Assembly (NCBI GenBank): GCA_022775385.1
Contig: JALFIV010000024.1
Span: forward strand, 1-32,892
DNA length: 32,892 bases
Source: Clostridiales bacterium
GTDB lineage: Bacteria; Bacillota; Clostridia; Oscillospirales; Butyricicoccaceae
Direction: 5' to 3'
The translations under genes were made by a program, and so were the position numbers. The number at the start of each line of letters is the position of its first letter. Within the stretch, counting starts at the first letter, position 1. The notes beneath the pieces are model-generated. The model made no database searches, was not told the DNA's origin, and was given only the letters and a program-made list of their open reading frames with translations. This document shows positions 16,621 to 25,331 of the stretch, in pieces.

Positions 16621-16681
16621 GTTGTTTTCCTCCTGTTTTCCTGCCATATTGTAATAAATCGTCAATATCGGGTAAAAAATC

Positions 16682-16708
16682 AAAAACCCGTCTATGTAAG
16701 ACGGGTTT
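16682..16708 (-). terminator. Terminator of rpmE
   Basis: AAACCCGTCT (16684-16693) and AGACGGGTTT (16699-16708) with a 5-base loop; the minus-strand RNA continues TTGATTTTTT. Confidence 0.9.
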
Positions 16709-16714
16709 ACTTGA

Positions 16715-16918
16715 TTACTTGTCCAGATTGAATCTTCTCTTAAAGCGGTCAACACGTCCACCGGTATCTACAAGCTTCTGCTTGCCGGTGAAGAACGGAT
16801 GGCACTTCGAGCAAATCTCGACGGAGATGTTCTCCTTCGTAGAAGCAGTCTCATATACGGCGCCACAGGCACAACGAATCGTAGTCGGAACGTAGTTCGG
16901 ATGGATTCCTTCCTTCAT
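16715..16918 (-). CDS. rpmE: 50S ribosomal protein L31
   Basis: 67 residues, [20 protein letters not shown] with the zinc-binding cysteines C16, C18, C36 and C39, so it is the zinc (C+) form. The C-terminus VDRFKRRF is typical. L31 is a late assembling protein of the large subunit at the intersubunit bridge. GAGGTGA lies before the ATG. It has its own promoter and terminator, so it is monocistronic; its zinc-containing form is often exchanged for a non-zinc copy under zinc starvation, though none is in this window. Confidence 0.97.
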   Translation of the reverse strand: MKEGIHPNYVPTTIRCACGAVYETASTKENISVEICSKCHPFFTGKQKLVDTGGRVDRFKRRFNLDK

Positions 16919-16962
16919 GTTTGATTCACCTCTTTCCGCATAAGCCTTACAGTCGTGAAATT

Positions 16963-16991
16963 ATGATATCACAACCGGAAGACAATTGCAA
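16963..16991 (-). promoter_or_regulatory. Promoter of rpmE
   Basis: TTGCAA (16986-16991), 17-bp spacer, TATCAT (16963-16968) with TGA before it (extended -10), reading leftward. The mRNA start would be about 40 bases before the ATG. Confidence 0.75.
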
Positions 16992-17040
16992 GATAAATTT
17001 TTGTCACACCGCGGTTTTTTTTGCGGAATCGCGGCGGTTC

Positions 17041-20000
17041 TCATTTAATACGCACGGTTTGTCCCGTGTGCAGGAAAAACAGCACGCATCCGCACACCGG
17101 ACGGCCGAAAACCTCCTGTACCGCCCGGCGGTATGCCTCGAGCTGGGGACGATAGCGCGCGGCGCGCTCTGCCTCCTGTCCGGGACGCACGCGGTCGGTC
17201 TTAAAGTCCACAATGACAATCCCGTCCGCTGTCTCATACATGCAGTCCACGACGCCCTGCAGCAGAACCTCTTCCTCCGGCAGTTCTGCCGCCTCCGGAA
17301 AGTAGTCCGATGCCGGAACGAGCACCGAGAACTTAAACTCGCGCCGGTAATCGCCGCTCTGCTTCATCTGTACAAACAGCGCCGAGGAGAAAAACCGCTC
17401 AATCGCCGGGATGGAGATGCAGTCCGCCTGCTCCGCGCTCAGGATATGGCGGTCGCGCAGGCGGTCTCGCTCCTGCGCACAGCCTCCCGGCTGAGCACAC
17501 CGGTCAAAGTCGCAGAACTGCAGAAACAGATGGTGTGCGGTGCCGATCTCCGCCGGCGTCATCTTCCGCTCACTGCGCACAAAACACGGGCGGCGCAGTG
17601 TTCCGGACGGTCTGCGCGGCGGCACGGCGCCCTCTCCGGCCTCCTCCGCCTTGAATCCCGCGGCGATCGCGGTCGCGGTCAGCTTGGACGGGAGCGAGGC
17701 GAGCGCCTCTGCCGGATACGGGACAAGTTCCGGCACCTCGACGCTGTCCGCCAGCAGATCCGGCGATTCGAGATCCACCACGTCCGGCTCCAATTCCTGT
17801 CCGATCTGCGTATAGGGAATCATCTGAACCTTCCAGCTGTGATCCTCCGGGAGGCGCACCTCCGGCGGCGAGACGCACAGCGCGCGCAGGAGATGCATCG
17901 ACGGATGGCACAGCATCGTGACGCCGATCCATGTGCTGTACTGCCGCGCCGAGGCGAGCGCATACGGCGGAATCGGGTTCATCGACGCGAGAACCTCCCA
18001 GCTGCGCACGGTCTTTTCCAGATTGTCAAACGACGCGGTCAGAATGAGTTTTTCCTTCGCGCGCGTCATCGCAACATACAGCACGCGCAGTTCCTCACTG
18101 ACATTCTCCTGCCGGATGCGCGAGGAGAGCGCCATGCGGTCGGCGCCGTCGTATTCCAGTCCGCGCCCGGTGTCGCGGCACTTCATCGCAATGCCGAGCT
18201 GTTCGTGCAGCAGAACCGGACGGTGCAGATCCGTCTCGTTGAACTTCTTGCTGCAGTCCGCAAGAATCACGATCGGGAATTCCAGTCCCTTGGATTTGTG
18301 TATGGTCATGATGCGGACGGCATCCGCCGCATCCGCATCGCCCGACGCCGTCATGCCGCGCCCCTGCTCCCGCAGATCGCGCATCGCACGCACAAAGGCA
18401 AACAGGCCGCGGCTTGCGCCCGACTCAAACTGCACCGCGCGCTGCAGCAGAACCGTCAGATTGCGCTGACGGCTCGCGCCGCCCGGCATCGCGCCGTATA
18501 CCGCCATCGCATCCGTCTCATCCAGCAGCTGTGCCAGCAGTTCATGCACCGACAGATCCGCGGCGATCAGGCGCCAGGTATCCAGCTTTTCACAGAATGC
18601 GCGTACGTTCTCCCGCGTCTCGGCCGCCGCACGCACCGCCGTGTAATAGTCCCCGTCCGAATGCTCCAGACGGATCTCCGCCAGCTCTTCTTCCGAAAAT
18701 CCGAACAGCGGGGAGCGCAGGACGGCGAGGAGCGGCAGATCCTGATGCGGATTGTCCAGCGTCTCCAGCAGAGACAGGGCGGTGAGAACCTCCGGTGTCC
18801 GGAAGATCTCGTCCTCCGCATCACCGGAGGCGGTGATGCCGTAGCGCAGCAGTGCCTTTTGATAGATCGGCATGCGCATGCTCAGGGAGCGCATCAGAAT
18901 GACAAAATCCTCCGCTCGGCACGGGCGCAGCTGCCGCGTCTCCTTGTCCGTGACTTTGAATCCGCTGTCCAGCATGCCCCGGATTTTTCTCGCACAGAAG
19001 TCCGCCTCGAGCTGAATGCGCGCGGGTGCGTCCTCGTCATCCGATCCGGTCTCGAGCAGATACAGCTCCGTGCGGTAGTCCTCCGGACTATGCGGATACT
19101 CTGCACCCGGATACAGCGCCTCGCGCTCGGTGTAATCCAGATCGCCGAGCTGTTCGCTCATGACGTTGGCAAACAGCGTGTTGACGCTCCGGAGCACCTG
19201 CGGACGGGAGCGGAAATTCTTCGACAGCACGATGCGGCGCGGTGAATCGTCAAAAACGCCCTCCGCATCGCGGAATGTCTTGTATTTCTGCAGAAAAATC
19301 CCCGGGTTCGCCTGACGGAACCGGTAAATGCTCTGTTTGACGTCGCCGACCATGAAGATGTTCTTCTCATCCTCGCTCAGGGCGCGGAAAATCGCGTCCT
19401 GCACCGCGTTGGTATCCTGATATTCGTCCACCATGATCTCAGTGAAATGAATCTCCTGTGCAAGACGGGTCGGCGATCCGTCCTCCTCCGTCAGCAGTGC
19501 CAGTGCATTGTGCTCCAGATCGTTGAAATCCAGCAGGGCACGGCGCTGTTTCTCCGCATAAAACGCATCGGAGAACTCCTGCACCGTGTCACAGAGCGCG
19601 GCAACCGCAGGTGCCATGCGTTCAAAATCCTCTCGGATTTCTTCTTCCTTCAGGCAGAGCACCTTTTCCGAAATCTCCTTCGACAGCGTCTTCCACAGCT
19701 CGCGCATGTCCTTGAGCCGCTGCAGGAACTCCGGGTCGGCATACTTCCGCATTGCGCCCAGCCGTTTTCTCTTTCGAATCAGCGTACTGCACTGCTCCGC
19801 CGCGGCATCCCATGCGCCGTCCCGCAGCAGGGTCAGCAGAGTCTTGGCATCGCTTTCATCCTGCTTAAACGCCGGCCGGTATTTCTCTTTAAGATCCGGG
19901 TCGGTATCCATCTCGTCCATCGCACTGCGCAGGATGCGGAGACCGCACTCGGTCATCGATGCCGCCTTTTCGATCAGCTCCTGTCCCCAAGGCGTGTCCG

Positions 20001-20619
20001 CAAACCGGTCAAACGGCGTGCAGAAACTGTCGCGGTAGCGCATCAGCTCCGCGCGCGGATTGGGCGAGCACTGCAGGGTCTGATAGGTCTCCAGCACGAC
20101 ATCCATCAGCTTTTTGTCATCACGTCCTGCGCCCATGACGTCGGCCAGCAGATCAAAGCCCTCGTCCTGTTGTCCGTATCGGCGCTCGAGCACCTCCTCC
20201 AGCACCTCGGTCTGGATGTGCTCGGCCTGACTTTCGTCCAGCATGCCGAAATCCGGCGGCAGTCCCAGTTCATTGTAGTGCTCGCGCAGGAGCGACATGC
20301 AGAAGGCATGCACCGTCGTAATCTGCGCCCGGTGCACCAGCATCAGCTGACGGCGCAGATGCGCATTGTCCGGATGCCCGGTCACCAGTTCGGTCAGCGC
20401 CTCGGCGATCTTGCCGCGCATCTCGCCCGCCGCGGCGCGCGTGTAGGTCACGATGAGGAACGAGTCGATATCACACGGATTCTCCGGATCGGAGACGCGG
20501 CGCAGAACGCGCTCGACGAGCACCGCCGTCTTTCCCGAACCGGCCGCCGCAGAAACCAGCAGGGTGCCGCCGCGGTTGTCAATGACCGCGCGCTGTTGTT
20601 CTGTCCAATTGGTTCCCAT
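17041..20619 (-). CDS. addA: ATP-dependent helicase/nuclease subunit A (AddA)
   Basis: 1192 residues (the B. subtilis protein is about 1230). The UvrD-like helicase has Walker A AAAGSGKT at residues 24-31, motif II VDEYQDTN with the QDA that follows (about residue 395), and VTYTRAAAGEM early on. The C-terminal nuclease is of the RecB type: QGVVDCMYETADGIVIVDFKTD and YRPQLEAYRRAV. With AddB it resects double-strand breaks until it meets a Chi site and hands DNA to RecA. The start is ATG 20619, overlapping the addB stop as TGATG, with AAGGAGG seven bases upstream; the GTG three bases earlier is less likely. It is the last gene of the operon; no strong terminator is visible in the short gap before rpmE's promoter. 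Confidence 0.98.
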   Translation of the reverse strand: MGTNWTEQQRAVIDNRGGTLLVSAAAGSGKTAVLVERVLRRVSDPENPCDIDSFLIVTYTRAAAGEMRGKIAEALTELVTGHPDNAHLRRQLMLVHRAQITTVHAFCMSLLREHYNELGLPPDFGMLDESQAEHIQTEVLEEVLERRYGQQDEGFDLLADVMGAGRDDKKLMDVVLETYQTLQCSPNPRAELMRYRDSFCTPFDRFADTPWGQELIEKAASMTECGLRILRSAMDEMDTDPDLKEKYRPAFKQDESDAKTLLTLLRDGAWDAAAEQCSTLIRKRKRLGAMRKYADPEFLQRLKDMRELWKTLSKEISEKVLCLKEEEIREDFERMAPAVAALCDTVQEFSDAFYAEKQRRALLDFNDLEHNALALLTEEDGSPTRLAQEIHFTEIMVDEYQDTNAVQDAIFRALSEDEKNIFMVGDVKQSIYRFRQANPGIFLQKYKTFRDAEGVFDDSPRRIVLSKNFRSRPQVLRSVNTLFANVMSEQLGDLDYTEREALYPGAEYPHSPEDYRTELYLLETGSDDEDAPARIQLEADFCARKIRGMLDSGFKVTDKETRQLRPCRAEDFVILMRSLSMRMPIYQKALLRYGITASGDAEDEIFRTPEVLTALSLLETLDNPHQDLPLLAVLRSPLFGFSEEELAEIRLEHSDGDYYTAVRAAAETRENVRAFCEKLDTWRLIAADLSVHELLAQLLDETDAMAVYGAMPGGASRQRNLTVLLQRAVQFESGASRGLFAFVRAMRDLREQGRGMTASGDADAADAVRIMTIHKSKGLEFPIVILADCSKKFNETDLHRPVLLHEQLGIAMKCRDTGRGLEYDGADRMALSSRIRQENVSEELRVLYVAMTRAKEKLILTASFDNLEKTVRSWEVLASMNPIPPYALASARQYSTWIGVTMLCHPSMHLLRALCVSPPEVRLPEDHSWKVQMIPYTQIGQELEPDVVDLESPDLLADSVEVPELVPYPAEALASLPSKLTATAIAAGFKAEEAGEGAVPPRRPSGTLRRPCFVRSERKMTPAEIGTAHHLFLQFCDFDRCAQPGGCAQERDRLRDRHILSAEQADCISIPAIERFFSSALFVQMKQSGDYRREFKFSVLVPASDYFPEAAELPEEEVLLQGVVDCMYETADGIVIVDFKTDRVRPGQEAERAARYRPQLEAYRRAVQEVFGRPVCGCVLFFLHTGQTVRIK

Positions 20620-23600
20620 CACGTCTCCTCCTTTCCGCTCTGTTCCATCGCCTCCCAGACCTCGTCCGCCGGACGCTGATACGCCTGACGCGGCCGGTCG
20701 CCGAGCGTCTCATCGTACTGGCACACCGCCTGATACGGACACCACGCACAGGTGGTGTTCTTTTTGCCCTGTACGAGCGGTTCGACGTCGATACTGCCGT
20801 CCAGCAGTTCGTGTCCCATGCCCTTGAGGGTCTTTTGGATGTGCCGGTACAGTTTTCCCATCTGTTCCATCGTGGCGAGGCTGTTCTGTGAGGCGGATTT
20901 CCACGTGCCGTCCTTCTTGATGCCGACCGGCAGGAACCGTCCGTCGCCGGCCATTCCATGCTCCATGGCCTCCAGAACGCCCGAGTCGGCGAGCAGCAGA
21001 CCGGAGCGGCGCAGCAGCTTCTCCCGCAGCTGACGCAGGGACTGCTCATCGGTATCCCTCGGTGCGGACACGACGCTCTCCTTGGCCGGTACATACAGTG
21101 CACCCGCCGTCTCAATCGAGTCGAATTCCTCTGCAAGCCGTTTCCGATACCGCTCCGCCGCGCTGTCCTTGATCGCAAACAGATAGATCATCAGCTGCAT
21201 ATTCAGTCCGTACCACAGGTCGGACAGTTCAAACTTTTTGGTTCCGCTCTTGTAATCCATCACACGGACGTACAGCCGGTTGTCCTTGATATAGCCGTCC
21301 ACGCGGTCGACCTTGCCGACCAGCTCGAGCTGTCCGTATTCGTCCTCCATCACAATGGCAGGCAGGTCGCCGTGATCCGAAAAACTCAGCTCAAAATCCA
21401 GCGGACGGAAATCCGAGCAGGCGAGTTCCTCCATCAGATTGTCCAGAATCCGGTCAAGCGTGCGCGTCAGACGGCGGAACAGATAGCGGAACCGGTCGGA
21501 ATGATTCTCCATTCCGCCGAGGAATGCCTCCACATACTCGCGCGTCCACAGCTCCGCGGATTTGCGCACAGTCTCACGCGAGACGCCGCGCCACTCGCCG
21601 TTCGGTCCGAGTACATCCTTCAGGACATGCTCGAGCACATAGTGCAGGAAGGTTCCGCTCTCCGGCGCGTCAAACTCTGCCCTCCGCCGCTCCTGCGCCC
21701 GCAGTCCGTAGCGCACGAAATAGGCAAACCGGCAGCGCGCAAAGGCATCCATGCGCGACGCGGTGAGGCGGATTTTGTCCCCGTACAGTCCGCGCACGGT
21801 CTCTTTCTTGGTGAGACGGCCGCGATGCGGTGTCCCGTCCGTGTACGGCATCTGATTTCCGAGCGACCGCATCGCCGCAACCGCCGCCGGTGACCGGTCT
21901 CCGCCGCGTGCCCGGCTCGCCAATTCCAGACGCGGACGGGCGGCTTCCAGCGCGTAACTGCCGTCCAGCTCGCTCTCCCGCGTCATCGGAACACCGTCCA
22001 GCAGACGGCGTACCGTGCCAATCAGATACGACGGACGCATCTCGCCATCCGCACCGCAGGTCTGCCACGACAGCAGCAGGCCGGTCCGTGCCGAGGACAA
22101 AACGCGGTACATCGCGCTCTGCTCCCGCATCAGCCGGTCCTCGCCAGTCTCCAGTTCGATTTCCAGTCCGAGCAGTTCGCCGCGCTCGCTGTCGGTCAGC
22201 ACACCGCCGGCATTCCCCGCCGCAGGCAGGACACCGTCGTTGACGCCGAGCACGATGACATACGGAATGCCGGTACGGCAGACACGGTCGATGGAGCCGC
22301 AGGTCACACGGTCCATTGCGATCGGAATCGTACCGACGTCGTATTCCGACAGCACCATGCGGAGCAGTGTGACAAACGTCTCGGTCTCCATCTCCGCCTC
22401 TCCGCGCACCCATGCGATCTGTTCGAGCGCCTCGGTCAGGACATCCCACAGCTGACGGTATTCCTCCGCCGCCTGCAGTCGTCCCGCCTCCTCATGCGCC
22501 TGCGCCCGCATCTCGATGCGCTCGGGCGCGCCGATGGACTCGAGAAATCCGTACAGCGCCTGCACATATTCCCGCGCCTTGTGCGCATCGTCCAGCGACT
22601 GCTCCAGCGCGTTGAGCGGTGCGATCACGCGGACTCTCAGCGCGTTGAGCAGATCCAGCTGTGCACGATCCTCGTCACGCATCACACCGCTGAACCGCCC
22701 CGGATTTCCCTTCCACTCCTTCTGCCACATCGAGCCGCGGATGCGGCGGAAATCCACATAATTCTCCAAAATATCGCATTCATCCGGCTCTAAATTGGCA
22801 AAACCGGTCTTCAAATACGAAAACACATCCTCATACCGCCAGCCGCCGGTCAGCGTGCGCAGGGCGCTTGTCACGAGCGACAGCACCGGCTTCTGCAGGA
22901 TGTCATGCTTTTCACTCAAAAAAATCGGCAGTTCATACCGCGAGAACACCTGCTCCACAACCGGCGCATAGGAGGGAAAATCCCGTGCGGTCACAACAAA
23001 ATCCCGCCGTCTCGCGCCGGTCTCCCGGATGGTCTTCCGGATGAACGACGCGGCGTATGCGCATTCGGAATAGATGTCCCCCGCGGCGTGCAGTCTTACA
23101 CTGCTCTGGTCGCTCTGCACCGGTATCACACCGGTCTCAAGCGCATGCCGCTCCAGCACCGTCAGATCGTGCGGCCTTTTCATGCGGCACATGCCGAAAT
23201 CACGCAGTTCGACGGTCTTTCCCGCCCGTCCTGCCGCCGCACGCAGGCGCGCCGCCGCCGCGGAAGTCTCCGGAAACCTATCCGGCTCCTGCAGATCGCC
23301 GGTCAGCACGACCGTCAGTTCCACGCCGCGCTCCATCAGCCAGGCCAGGATGTCCAGCTCCTGCCGGTTAAAGTTGTCAAATCCGTCCAGATAGACCTCC
23401 GCATTGTCAAACAGCGTGCTCTCAGGCAGACGTTCGAGCACCCGCGTCAGCTCCTCGCGCGGGTCAGGGATCTCGTCGGCGGTGATCGACCGGTATACCG
23501 CAAAAATCTGTCCGAGATCGCGCAGTTTGTCGCGCAGAGTTCCCTCCGCCTCTCCCGAGGCGCGCAGCAGATCCTCCGGCGAGACAGCGGCACAGGTCAG

Positions 23601-23975
23601 CTCATCGAGAACGCCCAGCAGATCCTTGAGAATCTCCGGACGCCGGTCCGCACCGGCATACACCGACAGGACATCGCCCGACCGCTGTACCGATTCATAC
23701 AGCACCATGAGCCGTCCCGCCGGCGTCAGACTCTGATCCGCAAGTCCTCCCGCCTCGGAGAACACGCGGTTCGCAATCCGCCGGAAGGTCAATACCTCGG
23801 CGAGGGCGGAGGCGCGGTTGTGCGTCGCGCGCGCCAACGACCGCTCATAGTCGTGGGACGCGAGTTCCGGCACAATCAGAATCTGACGGCGTGTCCCGTT
23901 TTGGGTTTTATGGCGGATATGGGAAAGCAGTTCGGTTGTCTTTCCGCTTCCCGCCCGTCCGATCCACAGCTTCAC
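20619..23975 (-). CDS. addB: ATP-dependent nuclease subunit B (AddB)
   Basis: 1118 residues from GTG 23975, chosen because it overlaps the preceding stop as GTGA and has GGGAGGAGG ten bases upstream; a longer in-frame form would run inside the preceding gene. The N-terminus has a Walker A, GRAGSGKT, at residues 6-13. The inactive helicase core follows, with no strong motif II. The C-terminal nuclease has DRVDGYIKDN and VMDYKSGTKKFEL, with the QLMIYL block. The iron-sulfur cluster is formed by one cysteine in ARCRFAYFVRYGL (about 785) and three in CAWCPYQAVC near residue 1065. AddB recognises Chi and cuts the 5' strand. The 4-base and 1-base overlaps couple the three operon genes. Confidence 0.98.
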   Translation of the reverse strand: MKLWIGRAGSGKTTELLSHIRHKTQNGTRRQILIVPELASHDYERSLARATHNRASALAEVLTFRRIANRVFSEAGGLADQSLTPAGRLMVLYESVQRSGDVLSVYAGADRRPEILKDLLGVLDELTCAAVSPEDLLRASGEAEGTLRDKLRDLGQIFAVYRSITADEIPDPREELTRVLERLPESTLFDNAEVYLDGFDNFNRQELDILAWLMERGVELTVVLTGDLQEPDRFPETSAAAARLRAAAGRAGKTVELRDFGMCRMKRPHDLTVLERHALETGVIPVQSDQSSVRLHAAGDIYSECAYAASFIRKTIRETGARRRDFVVTARDFPSYAPVVEQVFSRYELPIFLSEKHDILQKPVLSLVTSALRTLTGGWRYEDVFSYLKTGFANLEPDECDILENYVDFRRIRGSMWQKEWKGNPGRFSGVMRDEDRAQLDLLNALRVRVIAPLNALEQSLDDAHKAREYVQALYGFLESIGAPERIEMRAQAHEEAGRLQAAEEYRQLWDVLTEALEQIAWVRGEAEMETETFVTLLRMVLSEYDVGTIPIAMDRVTCGSIDRVCRTGIPYVIVLGVNDGVLPAAGNAGGVLTDSERGELLGLEIELETGEDRLMREQSAMYRVLSSARTGLLLSWQTCGADGEMRPSYLIGTVRRLLDGVPMTRESELDGSYALEAARPRLELASRARGGDRSPAAVAAMRSLGNQMPYTDGTPHRGRLTKKETVRGLYGDKIRLTASRMDAFARCRFAYFVRYGLRAQERRRAEFDAPESGTFLHYVLEHVLKDVLGPNGEWRGVSRETVRKSAELWTREYVEAFLGGMENHSDRFRYLFRRLTRTLDRILDNLMEELACSDFRPLDFELSFSDHGDLPAIVMEDEYGQLELVGKVDRVDGYIKDNRLYVRVMDYKSGTKKFELSDLWYGLNMQLMIYLFAIKDSAAERYRKRLAEEFDSIETAGALYVPAKESVVSAPRDTDEQSLRQLREKLLRRSGLLLADSGVLEAMEHGMAGDGRFLPVGIKKDGTWKSASQNSLATMEQMGKLYRHIQKTLKGMGHELLDGSIDVEPLVQGKKNTTCAWCPYQAVCQYDETLGDRPRQAYQRPADEVWEAMEQSGKEET

Positions 23976-24910
23976 AGATTCTGTTCCTCCTCCCTCTCGT
24001 CCTCCGGATTCCACAGATAGCGTCCGTCGCCGGTCAGCTGTCCGCACGAGGCGCAGTGCATCTCAAACAGAATACAGTAGCCGCTTTCGGCGGTCGGATC
24101 CGGCTTTTCTTGAAAAAACGAGCGTTCCGCATCGCTCAGCACTGTCACCGTCACGCGGTGCAGCTCGCTCTCGCAGATGCGGCAGACCGCCGTCTGCAGG
24201 GCGTTTGGAAAATACTGCTGTGCCTGACCGTCCGCGCCGCGGGCGTCCAGATGCTCATCAAACAGTACAATCTCACGCTTGCAGTCCGGACAGACCGCAC
24301 GCAGATATCCCTGCGTCGGATGCCGCCACATAGAGAACACCGTACTGCCGCACAGACAGCGGAGCCGTCCGCGGACGCAGTCCTCCGGTTCGACCGTACA
24401 GGAGAGCGGTTCGACATACGGATGCAGACGCTCCGGGAGCAGCTGCTTCTGTTTTTCGCTCCACACGGTCTGATGCGGCTGATAATCGTGCTCCATCACC
24501 GACCAGACCATCACATCCTGTGCAACCGCCAGTCCTTTGTCGCAGATCCGGTTGACCGTCAGCGCAATCAGTCCGATCAGCAGGAAAATCAGCTGCCGGC
24601 TCACTGCCGCCTGAATAAGCAGGGCGATGGAACAGCCCAGACCGGCCGATCCGCCCAGCCAGCACAGCCACTTGATCCACCGCAGGCGGCGGAATCGCTT
24701 TTCCTGACGCGGGATGCGCCGGAATACCTCCCAGCCCTCCCTCCGGCACCGGCTTGCCACGCGCTCCCGGATGTCTTTTCTTCGCTCCGGACGGCAGTCG
24801 TTCCGGCGAATCTCAAGAATCTCCTCGCGGTATTCATCCAGTGCATCGAGCAGGAACCGGTAGGCGATGATATATTTCTGTACATTCTTGGGAATCTTCT
24901 TCTGTTCCAT
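23972..24910 (-). CDS. Membrane protein with two zinc ribbons, addB operon leader
   Basis: 312 residues, function unknown. The first ~80 residues are charged and helical (MEQKKIPKNVQKYIIAYRFL and onward). Two adjoining transmembrane segments lie at about 80-122 (WIKWLCWLGGSAGLGCSIAL and LIFLLIGLIALTV). The cytoplasmic C-terminal half has two zinc-ribbon-like pairs, CLCG with CPDC, then CRIC with CASC (four CxxC or CxC knuckles). The last residues overlap the addB start by four bases. Sitting first in the operon with addAB suggests a link with DNA repair or membrane-bound nucleic acid work, but this is only context. GAGG lies five bases before the ATG, and an extended -10 promoter lies upstream. 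Confidence 0.8.
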   Translation of the reverse strand: MEQKKIPKNVQKYIIAYRFLLDALDEYREEILEIRRNDCRPERRKDIRERVASRCRREGWEVFRRIPRQEKRFRRLRWIKWLCWLGGSAGLGCSIALLIQAAVSRQLIFLLIGLIALTVNRICDKGLAVAQDVMVWSVMEHDYQPHQTVWSEKQKQLLPERLHPYVEPLSCTVEPEDCVRGRLRCLCGSTVFSMWRHPTQGYLRAVCPDCKREIVLFDEHLDARGADGQAQQYFPNALQTAVCRICESELHRVTVTVLSDAERSFFQEKPDPTAESGYCILFEMHCASCGQLTGDGRYLWNPEDEREEEQNL

Positions 24911-24971
24911 TCTCTACCTCACGAAAGAAAGTGCGGCAGATGCCACACCTTCGGAATTCTCTGTTTTGTTC

Positions 24972-24980
24972 AGTATATCA
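24972..24980 (-). promoter_or_regulatory. Extended -10 promoter of the zinc-ribbon/addBA operon
   Basis: TGATATACT (24972-24980) on the minus strand, identical to the hflX element; no convincing -35. About 60 bases upstream of the ATG. Confidence 0.6.
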
Positions 24981-25025
24981 TATCTCCCTCCAATACAAAA
25001 GAACCACGGCGCGGATTTGTCCGGC

Positions 25026-25106
25026 GTCACAATTTGTTTTCATTTCTTTCACATCAAATCCGCATTTTCTTCGGGATTTGATCACATTTTCCTGTTAAGA
25101 TACAAC
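25026..25106 (+). promoter_or_regulatory. Promoter and phased boxes of RNA copy A
   Basis: TTGATC (25078-25083), 17-bp spacer, TACAAC (25101-25106). Upstream are CACA boxes at 25028, 25050 and 25083, spaced 22 and 33 bp, whole turns of the helix. The first 27 bases are identical to those of copy B. The segment between the boxes differs at many sites, so the boxes appear to be kept by selection. Confidence 0.65.
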
Positions 25107-25111
25107 TATGG

Positions 25112-25221
25112 AAGGCAATTACAGAATTACCACTCACTGAACTGCCGTGCGGACGTCATCCCAATTGCCGGGACCGGCGGCAGTCAGACTAATAATCCTC
25201 TGCGGTGTCATCTGCAGTTTT
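25112..25221 (+). ncRNA. Candidate structured RNA, copy A
   Basis: About 110 bases from a start near 25112. The fold seen by eye: CTGA (25137-25140) with TCAG (25184-25187), CTGCCG (25142-25147) with CGGCAG (25178-25183), an inner TCCC (25159-25162) with GGGA (25170-25173), and the loop AATTGCC (25163-25169) fully complementary to GGCAATT (25114-25120), which gives a pseudoknot. A 3' stem CTGCGG/TCTGCAG (25200-25217) followed by TTTT could end it. A ten-residue frame starting at ATG 25108 is not kept in copy B, so this looks like RNA, not protein. It is not a riboswitch class I recognise. Confidence 0.6.
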
Positions 25222-25284
25222 CATATATGCCGAATCTTCATGCTTCGTTTCTCTTTACTCCTTTCATATAACTTTTCCAATAGA

Positions 25285-25321
25285 AGAAAAAACAGATATC
25301 CCTGCCGGATATCTGCTTTTT
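25285..25321. terminator. Terminator of the hydrolase gene, possibly bidirectional
   Basis: CAGATATCC (25293-25301) and GGATATCTG (25307-25315), 9-bp stem, 5-base loop; the minus-strand RNA continues TTTTTT, and the plus strand continues CTTTTT. It ends the alpha/beta hydrolase gene and could also end copy A transcripts. Confidence 0.85.
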
Positions 25322-25331
25322 CTTGTCCAAA

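Noticed and set aside
16921-19245. A 774-residue plus-strand frame opposite addA
   Set aside because: Composition is arginine and glutamine biased, no domain is seen, and it overlaps rpmE's promoter and most of addA, whose motifs are unambiguous.
25108-25140. A ten-codon frame at the start of RNA copy A
   Set aside because: Copy B has a different six-codon frame in the same place, so the peptide is not conserved.
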